From: Bacteriovoracaceae bacterium
Lineage (GTDB): Bacteria > Bdellovibrionota > UBA1018
Length of the DNA: 15,302 bases
Assembly (NCBI GenBank): GCA_023250795.1
Contig: JAHFAB010000006.1
Location: forward strand, 1-15,302
Direction: 5' to 3'
The notes under the pieces are model-generated. The model was not told the DNA's origin. It did not search any database and saw nothing but the letters and a program-made list of their open reading frames with translations. The position numbers and the translations under genes were made by a program. Below are positions 1-6,738 of the stretch, in pieces. The stretch's first letter is position 1; each line of letters starts with the position of its first letter.

Positions 1-191
1 CCCGTCTCCTCTTCGAACTCCCTTTTGGCAGCAACTTCCAGAGGTTCATTTTTATCTACCTTTCCAGTAATGGGTTGCCAAAACGCACCTCGCTCAGGTG
101 TGGTTTGAAACAGGAGAAAGTGTCGATTTTTCTTTTCGTCTTGAAAGTGCACCCAAACTTGTACTTTATGGTTTCGAATGGCGTCGATCAT
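1..191 (-). CDS. Nudix hydrolase, N-terminal part (runs off the left edge)
   Basis: The minus strand from ATG at 191 reads 63 codons with no stop before the window edge, so the 3' part of the gene is missing. Residues about 40-63 match the Nudix box G-x5-E-x7-R-E-x2-E-E-x-G: the glycine after PIT, then Glu in NEPLE, then REFEEETG. This box binds the metal and cleaves a nucleoside diphosphate linked to another group. The 'RGAFWQPITG' segment just before the box resembles the NudB (dihydroneopterin triphosphate / dATP pyrophosphatase) branch, but the substrate cannot be fixed from this fragment. An in-frame TAG lies 14 codons upstream and ATG 191 is the first start after it. No clear ribosome site is visible. 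The gene is divergent from the tRNA at 268. Confidence 0.85.
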   Translation of the reverse strand, partial: MIDAIRNHKVQVWVHFQDEKKNRHFLLFQTTPERGAFWQPITGKVDKNEPLEVAAKREFEEET

Positions 192-234
192 GAGTTTATT
201 TAAAAGGATAAAGCCATGAGAAGTCTAGTGAAAT

Positions 235-263
235 TTATCAAAATATTTGCTAGGTTTTAAAAT
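235..263 (+). promoter_or_regulatory. Possible sigma-70 promoter of the tRNA
   Basis: TTATCA at 235-240 and TAAAAT at 258-263 are separated by 17 bp, matching the -35 and -10 consensus at 4/6 and 5/6 positions. Normal spacing would put the start at about base 270, essentially at the tRNA 5' end (268), so either the precursor has almost no leader or the real -10 lies a little upstream. This is a pattern match only. Confidence 0.3.
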
Positions 264-267
264 AAGT

Positions 268-340
268 GCCGATGTAGCTCAGCTGGTAGAGCAACGCTTT
301 CGTAAAGCGTAGGTCGCCGGTTCGATTCCGGCCATCGGCT
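268..340 (+). tRNA. tRNA-Thr (anticodon CGT)
   Basis: The sequence folds as a complete 73-nt cloverleaf. Acceptor arms GCCGATG (268-274) and CATCGGC (333-339) pair fully, followed by discriminator T at 340. The D stem is GCTC/GAGC. The anticodon stem ACGCT/AGCGT carries the loop TTCGTAA, giving anticodon CGT, which reads ACG (Thr). The T arm is GCCGG-TTCGATT-CCGGC. The terminal CCA is not encoded. A coding sequence begins only 5 nt downstream, so the two are probably on one transcript. Confidence 0.96.
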
Positions 341-345
341 TAGAT

Positions 346-1413
346 TTGGATTTTAGTGTGACCCGAAATAGTAGATTTTACCAAAACCATCTCAACAAAG
401 TCAGTCGTAGCTTCGCTTTTTGCATTGATCAGTTAGAGGAGCCTTTTAAGCATCAAGTCGGGCTTGCATACTTGCTCTTTCGGGTTTTAGATACGATTGA
501 AGATGCTGTTTCAGAAGATGTTTCAGAGAAAAAATCGTACATACAAGATTTTGTACATTTTTTTAAAAAAAAACCGTCTTCAAACAAAGTCCAAAAATGG
601 GTTGAAACTTTTCTTGGTACTTTTTCCACGGGAATGAACCCAGATGAGAAAAAATTAGTTCAGGACAGTTTCATATTAGTTTTAGATTTTCATACATTAG
701 ATAAACGTGTTCAAAAAGTGATTCGTGATCAGGTTGCGAATATGGCCAGAGGGATGATGTGTTTTTTAGACCAAACTAAGGCTGGAGAGTTGCGTCTCAG
801 GTCTCTTGAAGAGGTCAATCGATACTGTTTTTTCGTGGCGGGGGTAGTGGGGGAGCTTTTGTCCAAGCTCTATACTTTATGCGACTCATCTTTTCAAAAA
901 AATAGAGATAGTTTGCTTTTATCTCATCACTTTGGACTTTTTTTGCAAAAAATTAATTTACTAAAAGATCAAAAAGGAGATGAAAGACAGGGACGGTTTC
1001 TAGTCCCAGATCGAAAAGCAGTTTGGGCTTCTACGGAGATGAATGCCCAGTTAGCCTTTCAATACATTGAGAAGATCCCACATCAGAGCCGAGGCTATCG
1101 GGTTTTTAGTGCGTGGTCGTTTTTTTTGGGCCTGGGAACTTTGAAATGGCTTATAAAGTCACAGAAAATACCAAGACTAGAGACCTTTCGTCTACTCAAA
1201 ACTGTTTCTGACCAAATCGACAAACCCGATAAACTTAGAAAATTATTTCAAGAGTTGATGCGAGATGTTTTTCAAGAAAAAAAGCAGAAGAATGATTGCA
1301 ATACTTGTAATAACCTAAAGTCATCAACGAATATAATTTGGATAAAAAAATTTCAAGGGCTCTATGCTGGAACAATCACTCGTGAGCATCTCGTTGATTT
1401 GGGCATGATTTAA
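346..1413 (+). CDS. Squalene/phytoene synthase family protein (probable squalene synthase)
   Basis: This cytoplasmic or membrane-associated enzyme joins two allylic diphosphates head to head (2 FPP to squalene, or 2 GGPP to phytoene). At 355 residues it is close to family length. Visible motifs are SRSF at 20-23, the first aspartate motif DTIED at 49-53, NMARGM in the middle, YCFFVAGVVGELLSKLY (squalene-synthase style) and the second aspartate motif D208-x3-D212 followed by GRFLVP. The start is uncertain. TTG 346 leaves a 5-nt leader after the tRNA and no ribosome site, GTG 358 (codon 5) is the alternative, and an in-frame TAG at 310 inside the tRNA blocks anything much longer. It converges on the prenyl synthase gene at 1416 with 2 bp between stop codons. 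The squalene versus phytoene assignment rests on similarity by eye; no desaturase or cyclase is in view. Confidence 0.88.
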   Translation: MDFSVTRNSRFYQNHLNKVSRSFAFCIDQLEEPFKHQVGLAYLLFRVLDTIEDAVSEDVSEKKSYIQDFVHFFKKKPSSNKVQKWVETFLGTFSTGMNPDEKKLVQDSFILVLDFHTLDKRVQKVIRDQVANMARGMMCFLDQTKAGELRLRSLEEVNRYCFFVAGVVGELLSKLYTLCDSSFQKNRDSLLLSHHFGLFLQKINLLKDQKGDERQGRFLVPDRKAVWASTEMNAQLAFQYIEKIPHQSRGYRVFSAWSFFLGLGTLKWLIKSQKIPRLETFRLLKTVSDQIDKPDKLRKLFQELMRDVFQEKKQKNDCNTCNNLKSSTNIIWIKKFQGLYAGTITREHLVDLGMI

Positions 1414-1431
1414 ATCTAAATCAGCCCTTTT
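1401..1431 (+). terminator. Hairpin terminator spanning both convergent stop codons
   Basis: GGGCATGATTTA (1401-1412) pairs with TAAATCAGCCC (1417-1427) with one bulged A and a 4-nt loop, followed by TTTTATT. The stop codons of the convergent genes (TAA 1411-1413 and minus-strand TAG 1416-1418) lie at the top of the hairpin. The T tract favours termination on the plus strand. The minus-strand exit lacks a good T run. Confidence 0.6.
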
Positions 1432-2408
1432 ATTGGCTCCAAAGACAGCTCGCAGAGATCTAAAATTATTTTTCTAATTTCAGGGATTTTTCTAAGTTTT
1501 TTGCTGAAACAGAGGTCATTTTTTATTTTATTAATATGTGTTACAGATGCACCTATAGCGTTGTATTTTTCAAAAACATCTAATGCCTGTGTGACGTCAT
1601 TCTGATTAGTGTCAAATCTTGATTTTTTTAAAATCAATTGTAATTTTTTCTTGTCCTTTGTGCTTGCGTTTTCGTTCACATGAGCAACAAGAAGACTCGT
1701 TTTTCCTTCAGCTATATCTGTGGCTTTTCGATCTCTTTTTTTATCTCCATATATATCCAGTAAATCATCTTGGATTTGGAAAAGGAGGCCCAGTCCTTCA
1801 GCAGCATTTTTTGCAATCAACATGTCATTTTTAGAGTACTCTAAAGCTTGCATAGCAATGAGTACGGGCAGAGAAAAGAGCCCTGAGGTTTTTCCACGAA
1901 TGACTCCTAAATATCGACTGATTTTAGGGTTTTTTTCGTCTTTCATCAAGAATTCTTGAGCCTGACCTTCGATTACTTGTAAGGTGGAGTTTAGAGCAAG
2001 TTCACAAATGCTTTCTTTGATTTGTGACTTGAGTTGGAGACCATTGATCATTTTTATGGCATAGTAAAACATTGCGTCGCCGCAGTTGATAGCTTGGGCT
2101 TCACCATATTTTTTCCAGACGGTGAGTTTTCCTCTTCTCTTTAGATCGCCATCTTGGAGATCATCATGCACCAAAGTAGCATTGTGGATCATTTCGACAG
2201 AGGCTCCCAGAGCAATGGCAGTTTTATTAGAGTTATTTATAATGAGGGAGGGAATGAGTGCTCGAATTCGTTTCCCTCCAGAATTGAGCTGATATTTTGC
2301 CATTTGTGAGCAGTAGGGGCTGGTTTTTTTTTCATTCACTAGAAAACCATTAAGAAATTTTTCTACTTCACAAATTATTTTGGAATGCTGTAATCGATTT
2401 TTATTCAT
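1416..2408 (-). CDS. All-trans polyprenyl diphosphate synthase (FPP/GGPP synthase type)
   Basis: This enzyme adds isopentenyl diphosphate units head to tail to an allylic primer. Its 330 residues are normal for the family. GGKRIR sits at 44-49, the first aspartate-rich motif DDLQD at 82-86 followed by RRG at 91-93, GKTSGLF near 172-178, and the second aspartate-rich motif DDLLD at 214-218 with a downstream KATDIAEGK segment. Residues 4 and 5 before the first motif are Thr and Ala. With no aromatic block there, a C20 or longer product is plausible, although the neighbouring head-to-head synthase looks like one that uses FPP. ATG 2408 has only a weak ribosome site. A TATATA element about 7 nt upstream could be a -10 of a nearly leaderless message. 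Confidence 0.92.
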   Translation of the reverse strand: MNKNRLQHSKIICEVEKFLNGFLVNEKKTSPYCSQMAKYQLNSGGKRIRALIPSLIINNSNKTAIALGASVEMIHNATLVHDDLQDGDLKRRGKLTVWKKYGEAQAINCGDAMFYYAIKMINGLQLKSQIKESICELALNSTLQVIEGQAQEFLMKDEKNPKISRYLGVIRGKTSGLFSLPVLIAMQALEYSKNDMLIAKNAAEGLGLLFQIQDDLLDIYGDKKRDRKATDIAEGKTSLLVAHVNENASTKDKKKLQLILKKSRFDTNQNDVTQALDVFEKYNAIGASVTHINKIKNDLCFSKKLRKIPEIRKIILDLCELSLEPIKGLI

Positions 2409-2539
2409 TGGTACTTATATATTCTAGTCTATGCATATCCGGCAACCCAAAACATCTCTAGCCGCGTCAAATTAGTGTCATTTTTTTCTTCTCAATTCTA
2501 AAAATATCAGTCAAATTCAACAAAAGGGGGATATTTCGT

Positions 2540-3169
2540 ATGAAACAACTATCTTGGGTAACTGTCGTTTTATTGTTTTGTGGAAGTTTAGCTTTTGCAA
2601 ATCATGGATCTCCACAGGATCCACTGAATGAGTTATTAGCTCAATCACAAGCATTGAACAATGCAGTGCAAGTTTCGACTCTGAGATACGCGGTCAAAAC
2701 TGTGGTATTACAGTTCAATACTGACGTTTCAGCGCTTCATCAGTGTAATGGTGAAGAGGTGAGTAAAACACTGGACTTGTTGAGTCATCACGATCCTGAT
2801 TGTTCAACTGAGTTACAAAAAGTCCAAACCTCTTGGCAGTTAGTTGATCAGTACCTCTATGATACAATGAACGATTTCCCAACTGTCTATCTGCATTATA
2901 CGGATACGAAACAAGCTTTGTCTGTTGTTGTGCAGGGTAATCTTCCCCCTCATACTCAGCTGAGTTCCAGTGGTTCGATGGATAGCTTTAGATATTATTT
3001 CTTAGATTACACGCCTAATGGAATTTATAATCAGTGTATGAACTTTGGGTATCAAAGAAATATAGGCTACATCATCTATCTCACAGTGAATGGTTATGTT
3101 TATTACAATGGTGGGTACTACATTCCTTTGCAACAAGCTTGTACGACTGTAGCGAGAGCAGCGAATTAG
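2540..3169 (+). CDS. Secreted four-cysteine protein of unknown function
   Basis: I do not recognise a family. The 209-residue product begins with a clear Sec signal peptide: K2, a hydrophobic core at about 5-18, and a likely cleavage after AFA near residue 20. Cys14 is inside the signal and lacks a proper lipobox, so a soluble periplasmic or secreted protein is more likely than a lipoprotein. The mature part has four cysteines, enough for two disulfides (two near the middle at HQC and PDC, two near the C-terminus at NQC and QAC). The C-terminal third is rich in tyrosine (GYIIYLTVNGYVYYNGGYY), which suggests beta structure. A strong ribosome site AAGGGGG (2524-2530) lies 9 nt before ATG 2540. 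It converges on the SLBB gene with 2 bp between stops. Confidence 0.8.
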   Translation: MKQLSWVTVVLLFCGSLAFANHGSPQDPLNELLAQSQALNNAVQVSTLRYAVKTVVLQFNTDVSALHQCNGEEVSKTLDLLSHHDPDCSTELQKVQTSWQLVDQYLYDTMNDFPTVYLHYTDTKQALSVVVQGNLPPHTQLSSSGSMDSFRYYFLDYTPNGIYNQCMNFGYQRNIGYIIYLTVNGYVYYNGGYYIPLQQACTTVARAAN

Positions 3170-3171
3170 TT

Positions 3172-3693
3172 TTATTTTTTGAGAGCTGTAGTAAGAGCAA
3201 TACTGGAAACAACTATTCCTAGCATAGATGTGATTATAGTGAGATTTTGTAGGAGGTCTGTTTTCCAGTTTGTTCTTTCTGGTATCAAAATGGTGTCATT
3301 GTCCATTAGGGCAGGAGGGGATCCTCTGCTGTCGCGAAGAATGTTGTCTAAATCATATTTTAGAGTTTCAGAGGCATTGCCCATGTTTCTATAAATGACA
3401 ATTTTGTCAGACTCAGCTTTATCAGTGAGCCCCCCTGCAAGAGAGATCATGTCTAAAAGACTGGTTGTATCTGGGATGTAGTGAACTCCTGGATTTGAGA
3501 CGCCAGATAACAATCGGATTTTTATTAGAAGCCGTTTGTCTTTGTTTGCGCCAGAGTACTCAGACTCCGTTTTGAACTCTCTACTTGCACTGTTTATGTC
3601 CAATATAGGCGCCGCAAAAACTTGTGCGCTGGTTGAGAAAAAAATAAAAATTTGAACTTTTACTACACTCTTGAAAAAGTTGGTCTTTGACAT
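3172..3693 (-). CDS. SLBB-domain protein, exported and membrane-anchored (polysaccharide export related)
   Basis: The chosen start, ATG 3693, has the ribosome site AAGGGAG (complement of 3700-3706) 6 nt upstream and leads directly into a signal peptide. The upstream ATG at 3729 adds 12 charged residues with no such site. The 173-residue product has an N-terminal signal ending near AQVFA-AP, then an SLBB domain (GVHYIPDTTSLLDMISLAGG through NDTILIPE), the soluble ligand-binding beta-grasp fold found in Wza-type exporters. It ends with a hydrophobic segment of about 22 residues and KK. The usual N-terminal polysaccharide-export domain is absent, so this is not a complete Wza. It lies divergent from the polysaccharide operon at 3869, which supports a role as an accessory export or assembly factor in the envelope. 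Confidence 0.85.
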   Translation of the reverse strand: MSKTNFFKSVVKVQIFIFFSTSAQVFAAPILDINSASREFKTESEYSGANKDKRLLIKIRLLSGVSNPGVHYIPDTTSLLDMISLAGGLTDKAESDKIVIYRNMGNASETLKYDLDNILRDSRGSPPALMDNDTILIPERTNWKTDLLQNLTIITSMLGIVVSSIALTTALKK

Positions 3694-3753
3694 TGTTGAC
3701 TCCCTTGTTCGTTGCTTTAAGAATAACATTAATAAATCAGTACTAAATAAATA

Positions 3754-3759
3754 ATTATA
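3754..3759 (-). promoter_or_regulatory. Possible -10 element of the SLBB gene
   Basis: The minus strand carries a perfect TATAAT about 60 nt upstream of ATG 3693, in the AT-rich divergent region 3730-3868. No good -35 element lies 16-18 bp upstream of it, so the call is weak. On the plus strand the same region holds TTGACG and TTGACA hexamers ahead of the GT4 operon, without a matching -10 at standard spacing. Confidence 0.3.
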
Positions 3760-3868
3760 TGAAACCTATTTTAGTCATAAAATTGACGGAAAAATTGGAT
3801 TTATAGATTAATTGACATCTTTTATGACTTGTATTTTGAAACACAAATTAGTATGCGAATATGAATAA

Positions 3869-5050
3869 GTGTCTAAGAAAAAAATTTGTTATTATCTCAT
3901 AGCAACACATTTGGGTGGGGCTGAGCGCAGTCTTTTAGAGTTGTTGCAAGGTTTAAAAGCCCAAAAAGAGCTTGAGTATAAGCCTTGGGTGGTATTACCC
4001 AAAAACAGTGGCCCTCTTATTGAGTTGTTAGAAAATGAAAATATTGAGTATACTATCCTTCCGATTCCTTCTCGGTATTTGAATTTAAGCCGAAGTACTC
4101 CGATAAGATCATTGGTAGGTTTGTTTTTTGGTTTTTTCCCATTTTTGGTGTATTTGAGTGGTCTTAGGAAATTATTATTAGAAAATAAACCTGATATAAT
4201 TCATACGAACGGGATGAAGTGTCAGATTTTTTCTAGAATTATAGGAATTAAAACCCCGATGGTTTGGCACTTAAGAGATATTATAAACAGTCGATTTTTA
4301 TTGTTTTTGTTAAAAAAATTGAGCAAAGGAAAAGTTTTTATTATTGCAAATTCAATTGCAACGGCGAGTTCCTTTGGAGAAAAAGAAAATAAAATCACAG
4401 TGATCTATAATGGCTTAGATCTTAAGAAATATTTCCATAGCCCCAATCGATATTTTAATGGATTGCTCAAAATACCTAACAATCGCTCTATCGTTGGGGT
4501 TTTAGGTGCAATTGCAAGATGGAAAGGGCAATTACAATTTGTTCAGATGGCAGAGAGAATCTTAAAAAAAGGTATGGAAATAGACTTTGTAATTATTGGA
4601 GATGAAATTTATGATACTGGCTCTGAGAGAGGTTTTTTAGACGAACTCAAAAGAGAAGTTCGCAGACTTGGTTATGAAAATAGAATCCATTTTGTTGGTT
4701 TTCAGCAAGACTCTGTTAGAGCTATTAATGGATTGGATATTTTAGTTCACGCATCCATTAAGCCAGAGCCATTTGGAAGAGTGATCATAGAGGCCATGGC
4801 ATGTGGAGTCCCAGTGGTTTGTTCAGCTGCGGGTGGAGCATTAGAAACCGTTGAGCATGGAGTAACTGGATTTTTTTATTCTCCTGGCAGTGTTGAAGAA
4901 ATGACACAGGCAACGGAAAATCTTTTGCAGAATGGTCATTTGAGGAAAAAAATAACATATAATGCACTGAGTAATGTTAAGAAAAAATTTAGTATAGATT
5001 CACATGTTGAACAGATATTAAAATTTTATAGTGTAATCTTAAGGGGTTAG
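3869..5050 (+). CDS. GT4-family glycosyltransferase (first gene of the polysaccharide operon)
   Basis: This GT-B fold retaining transferase moves a sugar from a nucleotide donor onto the growing lipid-linked repeat unit at the inner face of the membrane. The N-terminus has the acceptor-side glycine motif THLGGAERSL at about 13-22. The C-terminal half has GAIARWKGQ, the donor-site E-x7-E pair at E300/E308 (EPFGRVIIEAM), then GVPVV and GGALETVEHGVTGF. Its 393 residues are standard. GTG 3869 directly follows an in-frame TAA (3866-3868), so nothing longer is possible, and the N-terminal beta strand is complete from here. No clear ribosome site is seen. A 95-bp gap separates it from the polymerase gene. 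Donor and acceptor sugars cannot be told from the sequence. Confidence 0.92.
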   Translation: MSKKKICYYLIATHLGGAERSLLELLQGLKAQKELEYKPWVVLPKNSGPLIELLENENIEYTILPIPSRYLNLSRSTPIRSLVGLFFGFFPFLVYLSGLRKLLLENKPDIIHTNGMKCQIFSRIIGIKTPMVWHLRDIINSRFLLFLLKKLSKGKVFIIANSIATASSFGEKENKITVIYNGLDLKKYFHSPNRYFNGLLKIPNNRSIVGVLGAIARWKGQLQFVQMAERILKKGMEIDFVIIGDEIYDTGSERGFLDELKREVRRLGYENRIHFVGFQQDSVRAINGLDILVHASIKPEPFGRVIIEAMACGVPVVCSAAGGALETVEHGVTGFFYSPGSVEEMTQATENLLQNGHLRKKITYNALSNVKKKFSIDSHVEQILKFYSVILRG

Positions 5051-5145
5051 TAGTTTTAAGTCCGCTGTTTGTTGTTGGGTAACATTACACATCTTTTAAG
5101 TTTTCAAACTTTACTGACGATACCTAGGGTGAAAGGAACTGTTGA

Positions 5146-6738
5146 GTGAGCACCTTTGTATCGACAATTGATTCTAATAGAATGATTGAAGAAGCTTTCG
5201 AGCTCTCGCTTCCTTCATCTGTTCAGCCAGCATTTGATAAGAAAAAAATATTTATTCTAGTTTCTGTTTTTCTAAGTTTGAGTTTTGCGTATGTTTTTTT
5301 ATTTCCTTTGATTTATGCGATAGTTGCAATTTCTCTTACCTTGGGTATAAGTTGTGCATTTTTTATTCCGTTAGAGTATGCATTATTTGGATATCTGTTC
5401 TATCTACTGTTTGATGGCTCGTTTAAACTAATGACTGGCTATCATCCTCTCGTACACGTAGTTCAAGACATTATTCTGATCTGTATTCTATTGCGTTCGA
5501 TGTTGGATATGAGGTCTCAGAATCTAAATAAAATTTCATATACTCCACATATCAGTATGATTTTATTATTTTCGATTTGGGTGATTTTACAATATTTTAA
5601 TCCTTTTGGTTTAGGCATTCTTCCATCGATAGCGGGTTCTAAAGTTTATTTTTCTGAAATTATTGTTTATTTTCTGGCTTTTCACCATCTGAGCAAAGAA
5701 AGTCGAAATAATATTATTATATGGATAGTGGGTCTTGCTACATTCGAAGCGGTTTTAGCGACCGCTGAATATCTCTTTTTTCCCGAGTTGATTTACTCCA
5801 TTCCTGGTTCAGGCCCATTGTCGTATGGGACTATATCAAAAGATATTTTTCATGGGGCGCTTTATCGTCCGATGGGCACTACTGCATTGCCTGGTACTCC
5901 ATCTGTTTGGATGTTTCTCGGCGCTCCTTTTGCCATTTACTTATTGCTTAGACCAGAAAAAACATTAAGCACACGTTTATTGGCACTCACCTTTTTTATA
6001 TTTGCAATTCCAACGCTCATTTTTTGCCAGGTAAGAATATCAATCGTGTTATTTCTCCTCTCAATTATTGCTGTTTCGCTTTATCCAGGAACAGGCCTAA
6101 CGAAGCGTTTTTCAGTCGTTTCGTTTTCAATTGTTAGTTTAGTTGCTTTATTATTAATTTTAACGAGTCAGTTTTTACCTGAAGCTGAAATGACAGGTTC
6201 CATATTAACCTCAGCGACAGACGAGATGGATGATGTGGGTTCTTTCTCGCCAGCAAAAGTAATGCAATTACAAAATAGAACTGCTTCATTGGGGGAGGTG
6301 TCCACTTATACAAATGCCAGAAAAGGTGCGTGGAGCCGATCAGTCGAGTTAGCATCTGTAATGCCATACGGAATTGGTTTGTCTCGCGTGGCTGCAGCAG
6401 CAGGTCCATGGACAGATAGAATAAAAAAAGATCCTTATTTTGGAACAAAATGGACATTTGCTGATAATTTATTCAGAGCTATTTTTACAGAACTGGGTGT
6501 ATTCGGACTAGTTGCTTGGTTAGTTTTGGTTCTAACTTTTATATATTCTTTATTGAAAATTTCACTTCGGTTTACTAAAGAAAATAAAAACAGAGGAATA
6601 CTTATTTGGACATGCTCGGTGAGCCCATTTGTTTTCTTATTGGGAGGGTTTGATACGGAAGGAATAATTTACTCTCCAGTTGCAGGCGTATTTTGGTTGA
6701 TGTTTGGGATAGGGCTAGGGGAATTTGTGCATGGCTAA
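5146..6738 (+). CDS. O-antigen polymerase/ligase-type (Wzy/WaaL-like) membrane protein
   Basis: The 530-residue product has roughly eleven or twelve hydrophobic segments and a large hydrophilic, presumably periplasmic loop at about 345-430, as in Wzy_C/O-antigen ligase proteins. Segments consistent with the family are the arginine after a helix in CQVRISIVLF and the loop residues NARKGAWSRSVELASVMPYGIGLSR. Such proteins polymerise lipid-linked repeat units or transfer the finished polymer. The Wzz-type gene next door makes polymerase the more likely role, but the two cannot be separated by sequence alone. GTG 5146 follows an in-frame TGA immediately and has AAGGA (5133-5137) 8 nt upstream. 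The last 8 bases overlap the next gene, which points to coupled translation. Confidence 0.85.
   Translation: MSTFVSTIDSNRMIEEAFELSLPSSVQPAFDKKKIFILVSVFLSLSFAYVFLFPLIYAIVAISLTLGISCAFFIPLEYALFGYLFYLLFDGSFKLMTGYHPLVHVVQDIILICILLRSMLDMRSQNLNKISYTPHISMILLFSIWVILQYFNPFGLGILPSIAGSKVYFSEIIVYFLAFHHLSKESRNNIIIWIVGLATFEAVLATAEYLFFPELIYSIPGSGPLSYGTISKDIFHGALYRPMGTTALPGTPSVWMFLGAPFAIYLLLRPEKTLSTRLLALTFFIFAIPTLIFCQVRISIVLFLLSIIAVSLYPGTGLTKRFSVVSFSIVSLVALLLILTSQFLPEAEMTGSILTSATDEMDDVGSFSPAKVMQLQNRTASLGEVSTYTNARKGAWSRSVELASVMPYGIGLSRVAAAAGPWTDRIKKDPYFGTKWTFADNLFRAIFTELGVFGLVAWLVLVLTFIYSLLKISLRFTKENKNRGILIWTCSVSPFVFLLGGFDTEGIIYSPVAGVFWLMFGIGLGEFVHG

Noticed and set aside
268..346. tRNA-Thr as an integration attachment site
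   Set aside because: No integrase gene and no second copy of the tRNA 3' end were seen in the window.
1619..2292. Three plus-strand frames of 68-79 codons opposite the prenyl synthase
   Set aside because: They are antisense to an enzyme with all its motifs, lack ribosome sites and show no domain.
3143..3197. Direct repeat CTGTAGYRAGAGCA around the 3169/3172 convergent stops
   Set aside because: Only two short imperfect copies, one in each coding end. They are not inverted and look like chance similarity.
5098..5111. AAGTTTTCAAACTT hairpin between the GT4 and Wzy genes as a terminator
   Set aside because: The stem is five or six AT pairs with a tiny loop and no T run, so termination inside the operon is not supported.
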